This document shows, one piece after another, positions 27,037 through 35,836 of a stretch of DNA of 64,000 nt. The stretch is from QAND01 sp003150225. GTDB lineage: Bacteria; Bacillota; Clostridia; Christensenellales; QAND01. The position numbers and the translations under genes are program-made. Where the stretch lies: positions 620,001-684,000 of the forward strand of contig NZ_CP076563.1 of assembly GCF_044357945.1 (NCBI RefSeq), read 5' to 3'. Each line of letters starts with the position of its first letter. The first letter of the stretch is position 1. Under the pieces are notes generated by a model. The model ran no database searches and was not told the origin of the DNA. It saw nothing but the letters and a program-made list of their open reading frames with translations.

Positions 27037-28842
27037 CTAATCCATCTTCAAAACGGCCATAAAGGCCTCGCTGGGTACCTCCACGCTGCCCACCTGGCGC
27101 ATGCGCTTTTTGCCCTCCTTTTGCTTTTCCAACAGCTTCTTCTTTCGGGTGATGTCCCCGCCGTAGCACTTGGCAAGCACGTCCTTGCGCATGGCCTTGA
27201 CGGTCTCCCGGGCGATGATCTTTCCCCCGATAGCCGCCTGAATGGGCACTTCAAACATCTGACGGGGAATGGCGTCTTTGAGCTTCTCGGCGATAGTCCG
27301 CCCCCGGTTGTACGCCTTATCCCGGTGAACGATGATCGAAAACGCGTCGCAGAGATCCCCATTTAACAGAATATCCAGCTTCACCAGGTCACTGCGTTTA
27401 TAACCGGTTAGTTCGTAATCAAAAGAGGCATACCCCCGGCTCTTGGACTTGATCAAATCAAAGAAATCATAGATGATCTCATTGAGCGGCATCTCATAAT
27501 GGATGGATACCCGTCCCCCCTCCAGGTACTTCATATCCTGAAAGGTACCCCGCTTTTCCTGGCACAGTTCCATGATGGGCCCGGTATAATCGGATGGGGT
27601 CATAATGGTAGCCTCCACCATGGGCTCCTCCATGTATTCAATCTCGGCGGGGTTTGGCAGATTGGTGGGATTATCAATGGTCAGTTCCTGGCCGTCGGTC
27701 TTCTTCACCCGGTAAATGACGCTGGGAGCGGTGGTCACGATGGAAAGATCAAACTCCCGCTCCAGCCGCTCCTGAGCGATCTCCATGTGCAAAAGTCCCA
27801 GAAACCCGCAGCGGAACCCAAATCCAAGGGCCACGCTGGTCTCGGGCTCAAAGGAGATGGAAGCGTCGTTGAGCTGCAGCTTGTAGAGGGCCTCCTTCAG
27901 GTCCTCGTAGTCCCCCCCATCGGCGGGATAGATGCCGCAAAACACCATGGGAACCGCCTTCTTGTACCCCGGCAGCGGCGTCTGGGCGGGCCGGGCGGCG
28001 TCGGTGATGGTATCCCCCACCCGGGTGTCCCCCACCGACTTGATGCTGGCGCAGACGTACCCCACCTCCCCGGCGGTGAGCTCCTTCACGGGCACCATGC
28101 CGGGAGAAAACACCCCCACCTCGGTAACGTCGAACTCCCGTCCAGTGCTCATCATCCGCATCCGGGTCTGATTGCTGATGGTACCGCTCATAACCCGGAC
28201 ATAGCAGAGAGCCCCCTTGTAGTTGTCGTATACGCTGTCGTAGATGAGAGCGGTCAGGGGCGCGTCGTCATCCCCCTCCGGTGCCGGGATATAATCCCGG
28301 ATCACCCGGAGCACCTCTTCCACATTGAGGCCGGTTTTCGCGCTGATGAGAGGGGCCATGGAGGCGTCCAAGCCAATCTCATCCTCGATCTCCTGGCGGA
28401 CAGCCTCGGGCATGGCGCTGGGCAGGTCAATCTTATTGATGACCGGCACCACCTCAACGTCGTTGTCCAGGGCCAGATAGACGTTGGCAAGGGTTTGGGC
28501 CTCGATGCCCTGGCTGGCGTCCACCACCAAAAGGGCCCCCTCGCAGGCCGCCAAAGACCTGGAAACCTCGTAGGTGAAGTCCACATGGCCGGGGGTGTCG
28601 ATTAGGTTATAAACGTATTCCTCCCCATTTTCATCGGTATAGAGCATCCGTACGCTTTGGCTTTTAATGGTGATGCCCCGCTCCTTCTCAATATCCATGT
28701 TGTCCAAAAGCTGCTCCTGCATGTCCCGGGATGCGACGGTACCGGTCAGTTCGATGAGCCGGTCCGCCAGAGTGCTTTTGCCATGGTCAATATGAGCAAT
28801 GATGCTAAAATTTCGTATTTTATCCTTTTCGATTCTCGCCAT
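27037..28842 (-). CDS. lepA: Elongation factor 4
   Basis: A 601-residue LepA, a translational GTPase that can back-translocate stalled ribosomes. G domain: AHIDHGKSTLADRLIE, DTPGHVDFTYEVSRSL, NKIDLPSA. The C-terminal LepA-specific domain ends KKRMRQVGSVEVPSEAF, and the EF-G domain IV is absent as expected. ATG at 28842 follows GTGGAGG at 6 bases; an ATG seven codons up lacks a ribosome site. First gene of lepA-hemW. Confidence 0.97.
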   Translation of the reverse strand: MARIEKDKIRNFSIIAHIDHGKSTLADRLIELTGTVASRDMQEQLLDNMDIEKERGITIKSQSVRMLYTDENGEEYVYNLIDTPGHVDFTYEVSRSLAACEGALLVVDASQGIEAQTLANVYLALDNDVEVVPVINKIDLPSAMPEAVRQEIEDEIGLDASMAPLISAKTGLNVEEVLRVIRDYIPAPEGDDDAPLTALIYDSVYDNYKGALCYVRVMSGTISNQTRMRMMSTGREFDVTEVGVFSPGMVPVKELTAGEVGYVCASIKSVGDTRVGDTITDAARPAQTPLPGYKKAVPMVFCGIYPADGGDYEDLKEALYKLQLNDASISFEPETSVALGFGFRCGFLGLLHMEIAQERLEREFDLSIVTTAPSVIYRVKKTDGQELTIDNPTNLPNPAEIEYMEEPMVEATIMTPSDYTGPIMELCQEKRGTFQDMKYLEGGRVSIHYEMPLNEIIYDFFDLIKSKSRGYASFDYELTGYKRSDLVKLDILLNGDLCDAFSIIVHRDKAYNRGRTIAEKLKDAIPRQMFEVPIQAAIGGKIIARETVKAMRKDVLAKCYGGDITRKKKLLEKQKEGKKRMRQVGSVEVPSEAFMAVLKMD

Positions 28843-28955
28843 AGAATCCTCCACACTCCGCACTGGGCCGATGTACCGGCCTCTTCATACATATGATATC
28901 CAAAGAGATCCCTCCGCGCAAGAGAGAGGGGCTGCCGGTCCTCAGTCCCCTTTTC

Positions 28956-29798
28956 TCAGATCCCAGCCGCCTCCCGGACTTCCCCCTTGGATAGCCGGAA
29001 AACGTCAGCCAGCATCCGTGCCGCTCCCTCCTCGTCATTGGTGAATTCCGTCACCAAATCGGCCGCGGCCTGCACTTCGGGACTAGCATTGCGCATGGCG
29101 ACCCCCAGGCCGGCATACTGGATCATGGGAATATCGGTCCTGGTATCCCCCACCGCCATCGCCTGTTCCCGGGTCAATCCTAGAACCTGACACAGAGCCG
29201 CAACCCCGCTTGCCTTATCCACCCCATGGGGTAGAATCTCGACATAGGTCGGGCTGTTGAGATAGGCATCCGCCTCATGGGACAGCTCAGTCTGGAGAAA
29301 AGCCGCCAGCTTAGCCAGGCCCTCGGCCGTGCCTAGGGGCAGTATCTTGCTGGCTCCTCGGCCAGTTCGCTCCCAACACTCCATCAGATCCCCGTAATCC
29401 GCCACAGTTGGAACCACGCCCACCGTAGCGCTCTCCTGCTGGGCATAGGCGTCCATCTGGGGCACATACCAATTTTCATCCTGATACAGGCTGATATGCA
29501 CCCCAAAATCCTTCCCCTTTTCCACAATTCGCTTCACCGCAGCCGGGCGGATGTATTCCGCCCGTACCGCCTTGCCGTCCTGAAAGATCGATCCGCCGCC
29601 ATAGGCGATCATGGGGCCGGTGAGCTCCAGCTCCTTGTGAAACCGTTCCATGGCCTGGGGCATCCGAGCGGAGACCAGCGCCACTGCTACTCCATCCCGT
29701 TGGAGCCGCCCGATCACCGCTTTCGTGTAAGAGGTAATCTCATGATATGGGTTTAAAAGAGTGCCATCCAAATCCAGGCACACCAAGCGATACTGCAT
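28956..29798 (-). CDS. Cof-type HAD phosphatase (copy 1)
   Basis: A 280-residue HAD-superfamily hydrolase of the Cof/IIB type. Motif I LVCLDLDGTLLNPYHE, motif II VSARM, and motifs III/IV in KASGVAAL and AVGDTRTDIPMI. In motif IV, GDTRTD replaces the more usual GDNxND but keeps the two acids. These enzymes dephosphorylate sugar phosphates or pyridoxal phosphate; the substrate cannot be read here. ATG at 29798 follows GAAAGGA. It is a tandem paralogue of the gene at 29865-30680. Confidence 0.9.
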   Translation of the reverse strand: MQYRLVCLDLDGTLLNPYHEITSYTKAVIGRLQRDGVAVALVSARMPQAMERFHKELELTGPMIAYGGGSIFQDGKAVRAEYIRPAAVKRIVEKGKDFGVHISLYQDENWYVPQMDAYAQQESATVGVVPTVADYGDLMECWERTGRGASKILPLGTAEGLAKLAAFLQTELSHEADAYLNSPTYVEILPHGVDKASGVAALCQVLGLTREQAMAVGDTRTDIPMIQYAGLGVAMRNASPEVQAAADLVTEFTNDEEGAARMLADVFRLSKGEVREAAGI

Positions 29799-29827
29799 GA
29801 TACGATTTCCTTTCAAACTTTATTGGA

Positions 29828-29849
29828 AAGGCCGGGACAGGCCCGGCCC
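29828..29849 (-). terminator. GC-rich hairpin between the HAD genes
   Basis: GGCCGGG pairs with CCCGGCC around a short loop; the following T tract is short (TTTCC), so termination may be partial. Confidence 0.45.
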
Positions 29850-29864
29850 ATTTCCTTTCTCGGA

Positions 29865-30680
29865 TCACACTTTAAGGCCAAACGCCTGGACAAGAGCCCT
29901 CGCGGCGCCATCCTCCTCATTGGTGAGGGCAACCATGTCGGCAGCGTCCTTCGCCGCCTGGGAAGCATTTCCCATAGCGATGCCAAGGCCGGCGTATTCC
30001 AGCATACAAGCGTCAGTAGCGCCATCGCCGACGGCAACGATCTCCTCCCGAGGGATCCCCATGCTCTGGGCCAGGAACGCCACGCCGCTGGCCTTGTCCA
30101 CCCCATGGGGCAGAATTTCCAAATAGGTGGAGATGGAACGGTAGGTATCGGCCTCCTCAGCGGTGTGTTCCACCAGCCACTCATAGAACCGCTGGATGTC
30201 CTCCGGTTCCCCGATGCACATGATCTTACAGGCCCCTTTCCCAGAGGCCCGCCAGGCTTCCAGCATAGTTGGATAGTCCTTCAAGATGGGCTCCATATTC
30301 ACCATGCCGATCTCCGCATCGATCCAATGATCCCACCTGGATACAAACCAGTGGCTATCCTGATAGAGGTTGATATTAATGCCCGTCTCTTCCCCCGCCC
30401 GGGCGATCCGTTCCACCGTATGGGGATGGATATACTCCGCCCTTAAAACCCGCTCCCCATCCCACACGGTGCCTCCGCCGTAGCAGATCATGGGGCCCTT
30501 TAGCTGAAGCTGCTGGTAATAGGCTTTCATAGCCTGAGGCATCCGAGCTGAAGTCAATGCCACCGTTACGCCGATTCCCTGAAGCCGGGCTATGATGTCC
30601 TGGGTATAGGGAGTGATCTCCTTACGGTCATTTAAAAGGGTTCCGTCCAAATCCAAGCATACCAAACGGTATTGGCCCAT
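29865..30680 (-). CDS. Cof-type HAD phosphatase (copy 2)
   Basis: A 271-residue Cof-type HAD hydrolase: motif I LVCLDLDGTLLNDRKE, TSARMPQAM, KASGVAFL and GDGATDACML. It is closely similar throughout to the downstream copy, including SARMPQAM and LEILPHGVDKASGVA, which shows a local duplication. GDGATD again departs from GDNxND. The ATG at 30680 (MGQYRLV) follows AAGGAG. Probably co-transcribed with copy 1 through a weak hairpin. Confidence 0.9.
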   Translation of the reverse strand: MGQYRLVCLDLDGTLLNDRKEITPYTQDIIARLQGIGVTVALTSARMPQAMKAYYQQLQLKGPMICYGGGTVWDGERVLRAEYIHPHTVERIARAGEETGININLYQDSHWFVSRWDHWIDAEIGMVNMEPILKDYPTMLEAWRASGKGACKIMCIGEPEDIQRFYEWLVEHTAEEADTYRSISTYLEILPHGVDKASGVAFLAQSMGIPREEIVAVGDGATDACMLEYAGLGIAMGNASQAAKDAADMVALTNEEDGAARALVQAFGLKV

Positions 30681-30715
30681 TTCAATTCTCCTTCTATCGT
30701 CCATGATCTATGGTG

Positions 30716-31087
30716 CTAATTGAGGGACTTGCCGCATTTCCTGCAGAAGGACCAATCCCCCTCCGTACGAGCGCCGCAATAGGGACAGAATCCGCCTTCC
30801 CCCTGGGGCTTGGAAGGTTCCCGGCGTCGGGGATCCAGGGTATCCCCCTCCTCCGATTCATCGGTGATATCAAATAGGGACATCCGATCCCTGCCGGTAG
30901 CGTTCCGCTTGTGGTACAGTCCCTGTACAATGGCTAGCACCACAAAAAAGACGCCAAACAATGGAAAAAACCAAGGCGCGCCCATGGAAATGGCCGCGAT
31001 GGTCCAGATCACGCCGAATCCGGCGGTAAATAGGCTTCCGATGGCCCCCATATAGGAAGGGCCGCGGCCCGGCTTTATGCTTTTCAT
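30716..31087 (-). CDS. Membrane protein with C-terminal zinc ribbon
   Basis: A 123-residue protein of unknown function. Two membrane helices (about residues 13-32 and 36-52) form a hairpin. A charged linker follows, then a C-terminal zinc ribbon with CPYCGARTEGDWSFCRKCGK, the double CxxC form common in zinc_ribbon_2 proteins. ATG at 31087 follows GGAGGGAGG. A weak promoter (TTTACG, 17 bases, CATAAT) is seen around 31117-31146. It has the reverse order of parts to well-known tail-anchored ribbons; function unknown. Confidence 0.8.
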   Translation of the reverse strand: MKSIKPGRGPSYMGAIGSLFTAGFGVIWTIAAISMGAPWFFPLFGVFFVVLAIVQGLYHKRNATGRDRMSLFDITDESEEGDTLDPRRREPSKPQGEGGFCPYCGARTEGDWSFCRKCGKSLN

Positions 31088-31145
31088 GGCTTGCCTCCCT
31101 CCGTTCCAACAGTACAGTATTATGCCATAGGCCATCGCATCCGTA

Positions 31146-31168
31146 AAGAAAAGCCTGTGAAAACAGGC
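31146..31168 (-). terminator. Second hairpin downstream of folC
   Basis: GCCTGT pairs with ACAGGC around a 4-base loop, followed by CTTTTCTTT on the minus strand; probably a backup to the terminator at 31236-31260. Confidence 0.6.
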
Positions 31169-31235
31169 CGCGGCTTATCCATATATGGATGGATGCGCTC
31201 CGCCAGAAAAACAAACATCCGCCCCCATGGAAATC

Positions 31236-31260
31236 AAAAAGGAGGCGCACGCCTCCTTTT
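31236..31260 (-). terminator. folC terminator
   Basis: AAGGAGGC pairs with GCCTCCTT around a 4-base loop, with TTTTT following on the minus strand. Confidence 0.88.
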
Positions 31261-31266
31261 CCTTTC

Positions 31267-32505
31267 TCACCCAAGCCCCAACGCGTGTGGCAAATACAAG
31301 GACCCAGCCACCAAAAGTACCCCATTCTGGGGGCAAAGCTCCCGAGCCTGGAACAGGGCGGCTCTGGGATCGGAAACCGCTTGGGCCTTTTCCCCGTAGA
31401 ACGCCGCCAGCCTCTGGCAATCCAGGGCACGGGGCGCGTCCACCTGAGTGGCGATAACCCGGTCTGCCAGCGGCGCCAGCTGGGCCGCTACCCCAGAGGC
31501 GTCCTTGTTGCTCATCATAGCGGTCAAAAGCACCAGGGGCTTTGAAGGGTACGCATCCCGGATCGCCGTGGCAAGGGCGGCCGCCCCCTCCGGGTTATGG
31601 GCTCCATCCAAGAGCAGAATGGGCGTTTGCTCTATCAGTTCCAGCCGCCCCGGATGGCGGGCAGCCATTAGACCCTCCCGAATGGCATCCGGGGTGATCC
31701 CATATCCCTGCTCCATCAGCGCCTGGGCGATGAGCACCGCAAGAGCGGCGTTATAAGCCTGATGCCGCCCCATGAGGGAAACTCTCGTGTCCAAAAGGGA
31801 TAGGCCGGGGCGGCGGATATCCACTCGCCAGCAGCCATCCTCGCCGGGACGCAGCTCCAGTTCCCCCGGTTCATAGGCAAGGACGGGTGCCCCTACCCGG
31901 CGGCAATAATCCCGAATGGTCCGTTCCACCTCCCCGGGATAGCGGGGGTATAGGGCCATGGGAACCCCTGGCTTTGCGATGCCCGCCTTTTGCAGCGCGA
32001 TCTCACAAAGGGTGTCGCCCAGGATCTCCCGGTGGTCCATGCCAATGGTAGCGATAGCCGTCACCTGGGGCAGCAGAATGTTGGTTGCGTCCAGAGCGCC
32101 CCCCACGCCGGCCTCCATCACTCCAAACGCTACCTTTTGCCGGGTATACCAGCGCAGAGCAGCGTACAGATATCCGTCAAACAGCCGTAAATCAGGATAC
32201 CGGGCGTATATCTCGTCCAGATAGGCGGTCAAAACCTCCTCCAAAATAGGCGTTCCGTCCACCAGGATCCGCTCATTCTCCCGATAGAGGTGCGGGGAGG
32301 TAAACAACCCCGTCCGATAGCCAGACGCCATGAGGATGGCGGCCACCATAGCGCAGACCGACCCCTTCCCGTTGGTTCCCGCCACATGGACGGTGGGAAA
32401 ACCGGTAAAAAGCGGGGTTTCCAGCCCCAGGGTCTGCGCAACCCCGGACAGCCGCTCCCTCTGCACGTCGTCCCAGATACGCAGAACGCGCCCATAATCC
32501 GTCAT
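31267..32505 (-). CDS. folC: Folylpolyglutamate / dihydrofolate synthase
   Basis: A 412-residue Mur-ligase-family enzyme that adds glutamate to folates, and in many bacteria to dihydropteroate. The P-loop HVAGTNGKGSVCAMVAAIL lies near residue 45; the second ATP-binding stretch is LLDGAHNPEGAAAL near residue 300. Its ATG overlaps the valS stop by four bases, so folC is translated from the T-box-controlled valS message. This valS-folC order is common in Firmicutes. Confidence 0.95.
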   Translation of the reverse strand: MTDYGRVLRIWDDVQRERLSGVAQTLGLETPLFTGFPTVHVAGTNGKGSVCAMVAAILMASGYRTGLFTSPHLYRENERILVDGTPILEEVLTAYLDEIYARYPDLRLFDGYLYAALRWYTRQKVAFGVMEAGVGGALDATNILLPQVTAIATIGMDHREILGDTLCEIALQKAGIAKPGVPMALYPRYPGEVERTIRDYCRRVGAPVLAYEPGELELRPGEDGCWRVDIRRPGLSLLDTRVSLMGRHQAYNAALAVLIAQALMEQGYGITPDAIREGLMAARHPGRLELIEQTPILLLDGAHNPEGAAALATAIRDAYPSKPLVLLTAMMSNKDASGVAAQLAPLADRVIATQVDAPRALDCQRLAAFYGEKAQAVSDPRAALFQARELCPQNGVLLVAGSLYLPHALGLG

Positions 32506-35135
32506 GAGAACAGCGCCTTCTCCATAGCAATGGTCCGCTCCAGCATCTGCCGGAACTCATCAAGCTTCATTCGCTCCGCCTCCACCACCTGTTGAGGCGC
32601 CTTCTGGGCAAAACCAGGATTGTTAAGCTTTCCTTCCGCCCGCTTGATCTCGCTTTCCAACCGAGCCTTTTCCTTGTCGATACGAGCCCGCTCCTTCTCC
32701 AAATCCAGCAGCTCGCCTACGGGCAGATAGACGGTCCCCAAGGGGGACAAAGCGCTAACCCAGCCCTTCTCCGCCTCCTTTTCACTGGTAAGGAGGCGTA
32801 CCTCGCTGGCCATGGTCTGACGGGCAAAATAGCCGGGCAGAACGGCAAAATCCCCCTCTTTTCCGGCGGCGGGCAGGATATAAAGGGCGGATCGCTTGCC
32901 CCCCTGGATGTTCAGCTCCCTGCGCAGGTTCCGAACGCTGCGGATCATCTCCATCATGCCCTGGGTCCGGGCGGCGGACGCCTCGTCCCCCAATCCGCTT
33001 ACGCTGGGCCACTGGGATACCACGATGCTGCCCTCAACGCCGGGTAGGCTCTGGTAAATCTCCTCGGTGATGAAGGGAGTAAAGGGATGGAGCAGCTTTA
33101 ACGTGCGCTCCAATACATAGAGAAGGACGCTCACCGCAACGGCCTTTTCCTCCGGACTTCCATTCAGCCGGGCTTTGCTCATTTCGATATACCAGTCGCA
33201 ATAGTAATCCCACAGGAACTCATACACCGACTGGGCGGCCAGGCCCAGATCAAAGGCATCAATGCTGCGGTTCACATCGGCAATGGTCTCATCCAACTTC
33301 CGCAAAATCCACCGGTCCTCATCGGCTAAATCCAGCGTGGCTGGATCCATGGGAACAATGCCCTCGGCGTTCATCAGTACAAACCGGGCGGCGTTCCACA
33401 CCTTGTTGGTAAAGTTCCGGCAACTCTCCACCTTCTCATAATAAAAGCGCATATCGCTTTCGATGCTGTTGTTAAGCACCAGAGAGAACCGGAGCGCGTC
33501 GGTGCCATAGGTATCGATGATCTCCAGTGGATCGATACCGTTGCCCAGGGATTTACTCATCTTCCGTCCCTGGTTATCCCGGACGATGCCGTGGATCATC
33601 ACCTTGCGGAAGGGAATATCCCCCATAATCTCCAGGCCGAACACAATCATCCGAGCCACCCAGAAGAAGATGATCTCATGGCCGGTCACCAGGGTGCTGG
33701 TGGGATAGAAATAATCCAATTCCGGGGTCTTCTCGGGCCATCCCAAGGTGGAAAAGGGCCAGAGGCCGGAGCTAAACCAGGTGTCCAGCACATCCTCATC
33801 CTGATGGAGGCGATGGCTTCCGCATTTGGGACAAGTCTCCGGCGCCGTCCGGGCAACCGTCACCTCTCCACAGTCATTACAGTAATAGGCGGGAATCCGA
33901 TGCCCCCACCAGAGCTGACGGCTAATGCACCAATCCCGTACATTCTCCATCCAGTTGAAGTAGATTTTCTCAAAGCGCCTGGGTACAAACTCCACCCGGC
34001 CGGACCGCACCGCTTCGATGGCGGGCTCCGCCAGAGGCTTCATCTTTACAAACCACTGGTCCGAGGTGATGGGCTCCACCACGCTGCCGCAGCGATAGCA
34101 GTGGCCTACGCTGTGGGTGTAATCCTCCACCTTCACAAGGCAACCCAGCTCCTCCAGTTTTTTCACCACCCGGCGCCGGGCCTCCAGCCGGTCCAGCCCC
34201 TCAAACGGGCCGCCGTTCTCATTGACCACGCCGCCGTCATCCAATACCCGGATCACCGGCAGGTTGTGGCGGATGCCCACCTCAAAATCATTGGGATCAT
34301 GAGCAGGAGTGATCTTCACCGCGCCAGTGCCGAACTCCATTTCCACATACTCGTCGGCCACAATGGGAATCTCCCGGTCCATAATGGGCAGAATCACCGT
34401 CTTGCCAACGAGGTCTTGATACCGCGCGTCGTCAGGATGAACTGCCACCGCGGTATCCCCCAACATGGTCTCAGGCCGGGTGGTGGCCACAATGACGCTG
34501 CCGCTGCCGTCCGCGGCGTCATAGCGGATGTGCCAAAGATGCCCGGCCTCCTCCTCATATTCCACCTCGGCGTCGCTCAAAGCGGTGCGGCAGTCGGGAC
34601 ACCAGTTGATGATCCGGTTGCCCCGGTAGATGAGGCCCTTTTCGTGCAGCCGTACAAACACCTCGTTTACGGCGTGGCTGCATCCCTCATCCATGGTAAA
34701 CCGTTCCCGATCCCAATCGCAGGAGGCGCCCATCTTCTTCAGCTGTTCCACAATCCGGCCGCCATACTTCTCCTTCCACTGCCAGGCCCGCTCCAAAAAG
34801 GCCTCCCGGCCAATGTCGTTTTTGGTAAGCCCCTCCTCCGCCATATTCTCCACGATCTTGACCTCGGTGGCGATACTGGCGTGATCGGTGCCCGGAACCC
34901 ACAGGGTGCTGAATCCCTGCATTCTCCGGGTACGGATGAGGATATCCTGCAACACGTTATCCAGCGCGTGGCCCATGTGAAGCTGCCCCGTGATATTGGG
35001 GGGCGGAATCACAATGGTATAGGGCTCCTTGTCCGGGTCCACCCGGGCGGAAAAACACTTTTCCCGCAGCCAAAAGTCGTACAGGCGGTCCTCCACCGCC
35101 TTGGGATCATAGACCTTCTCGGGCAAATTCTTCAT
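32502..35135 (-). CDS. valS: Valyl-tRNA synthetase
   Basis: An 877-residue class I synthetase. HIGH-type motif PPNITGQLHMGHALD (about residue 45); the inserted editing domain contains TTRPETMLGDTAVAVHP; the KMSKS motif is GRKMSKSLGNGIDP (about 520). A C-terminal coiled-coil arm (LDLEKERARIDKEKARLESE) is typical of ValRS. GAAGGAG precedes the ATG. Expression is controlled by the T-box leader at 35160-35422. Confidence 0.98.
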   Translation of the reverse strand: MKNLPEKVYDPKAVEDRLYDFWLREKCFSARVDPDKEPYTIVIPPPNITGQLHMGHALDNVLQDILIRTRRMQGFSTLWVPGTDHASIATEVKIVENMAEEGLTKNDIGREAFLERAWQWKEKYGGRIVEQLKKMGASCDWDRERFTMDEGCSHAVNEVFVRLHEKGLIYRGNRIINWCPDCRTALSDAEVEYEEEAGHLWHIRYDAADGSGSVIVATTRPETMLGDTAVAVHPDDARYQDLVGKTVILPIMDREIPIVADEYVEMEFGTGAVKITPAHDPNDFEVGIRHNLPVIRVLDDGGVVNENGGPFEGLDRLEARRRVVKKLEELGCLVKVEDYTHSVGHCYRCGSVVEPITSDQWFVKMKPLAEPAIEAVRSGRVEFVPRRFEKIYFNWMENVRDWCISRQLWWGHRIPAYYCNDCGEVTVARTAPETCPKCGSHRLHQDEDVLDTWFSSGLWPFSTLGWPEKTPELDYFYPTSTLVTGHEIIFFWVARMIVFGLEIMGDIPFRKVMIHGIVRDNQGRKMSKSLGNGIDPLEIIDTYGTDALRFSLVLNNSIESDMRFYYEKVESCRNFTNKVWNAARFVLMNAEGIVPMDPATLDLADEDRWILRKLDETIADVNRSIDAFDLGLAAQSVYEFLWDYYCDWYIEMSKARLNGSPEEKAVAVSVLLYVLERTLKLLHPFTPFITEEIYQSLPGVEGSIVVSQWPSVSGLGDEASAARTQGMMEMIRSVRNLRRELNIQGGKRSALYILPAAGKEGDFAVLPGYFARQTMASEVRLLTSEKEAEKGWVSALSPLGTVYLPVGELLDLEKERARIDKEKARLESEIKRAEGKLNNPGFAQKAPQQVVEAERMKLDEFRQMLERTIAMEKALFS

Positions 35136-35159
35136 GGGTATGCTCCTTCCCTTTTCTGA

Positions 35160-35422
35160 AAAATCAAAAAGGGCTCCGTCCCAAAGGACGAAGCCGGCTT
35201 CGTGGTACCACCTTATTTTACGGAGGGGCTTTCCCCCCCCCGCCTCTTGGGATTAACGCTCCCCCACGCGGCCGGCTGACGCGCTTCACCGGCCGAGCTC
35301 CCGGGCGACCTTCAAAGGCTTTCTCCCAGCGTCCTCCCACCATGGAAGGATTCCCTTCCCGGACGCCTCTCTTGAGGGACCAATGCCTCCTACTCCTCCC
35401 GATCCTCGCAGATATCGGATTG
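35160..35422 (-). promoter_or_regulatory. T-box riboswitch (valine) upstream of valS
   Basis: The minus strand carries the T-box sequence AAGGTGGTACCACGAAG at 35197-35213. It overlaps the competing terminator GGCTTCGTCC/GGACGGAGCC followed by CTTTTT at 35166-35195. Upstream lie stem I features: an AGTA motif near 35383 and the apical GGTGGGAGG near 35335. A likely valine specifier GTC is at 35307-35309, inside GAAGGTCGCCC. Uncharged tRNA-Val would stabilise the antiterminator and allow valS-folC transcription. The specifier is inferred from position; the rest is clear. Confidence 0.92.
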
Positions 35423-35428
35423 TTAGCT

Positions 35429-35457
35429 ATTTTACCAAAGGCTACCCCGGCTGTCAA
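35429..35457 (-). promoter_or_regulatory. Sigma-A promoter of valS-folC
   Basis: TTGACA, 17 bases, TAAAAT on the minus strand; transcription starts near 35422, at the 5' end of the T-box leader. Confidence 0.92.
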
Positions 35458-35484
35458 CACGCCGGTCAGAGGGGCTCCGTCTCG

Positions 35485-35513
35485 TTGTCCCGGCGCCAAA
35501 AATATGGTATCCT
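35485..35513 (+). promoter_or_regulatory. Promoter of the small membrane protein gene
   Basis: TTGTCC, 17 bases, TATCCT, divergent from the valS promoter. Confidence 0.6.
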
Positions 35514-35548
35514 TTTTTTGCTTGGATGTTTAACCAGGAGGAATCCCC

Positions 35549-35794
35549 ATGTACCCTCGATTAAACCACGTCTTGAATCTCCTCATCGGCAGTTTCATCG
35601 GTGTCTGGATTGGACATAGCCTGTATCTCCTTTGGGACTACCATGCCCATCCTGGGCTATACGCCCTGGGATCCGCCCCCTGGTATACGGGTATTCTGAT
35701 GAATGGCCTTTGTACCGCTGGCTTTTTGGCCGTTGCTCTCTTGGTTAAGTACATTCTCCATAGAAAAGGAAGATCCGTCTCCCGGGAAAAATAG
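35549..35794 (+). CDS. Small two-helix membrane protein
   Basis: An 81-residue protein of unknown function. Two membrane helices are clear: residues about 8-29 (VLNLLIGSFIGVWIGHSLYLL) and 48-68 (GILMNGLCTAGFLAVALLVKYI). The short loop is rich in His and Pro (DYHAHPGLYALGSAPWYTG), and the tail is basic. AGGAGG lies 7 bases before the ATG. It has its own promoter and terminator, so it is a single-gene unit. The strong ribosome site and regular topology argue that it is real. Confidence 0.8.
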   Translation: MYPRLNHVLNLLIGSFIGVWIGHSLYLLWDYHAHPGLYALGSAPWYTGILMNGLCTAGFLAVALLVKYILHRKGRSVSREK

Positions 35795-35795
35795 T

Positions 35796-35827
35796 AAAAA
35801 AGGGCCGTCCATGAGGGCGGCCCTTTT
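35796..35827. terminator. Bidirectional terminator before pgsA end
   Basis: AAAGGGCCG pairs with CGGCCCTTT around a loop of about 10 bases, with A and T runs on either side. It serves the convergent small membrane gene and pgsA. Confidence 0.88.
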
Positions 35828-35836
35828 GTATTGAGC

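Noticed and set aside
33591..35159. A 522-codon open frame on the plus strand opposite valS
   Set aside because: Antisense shadow of a certain gene, with shadow-type composition and no recognisable domain; it also runs into the T-box leader.
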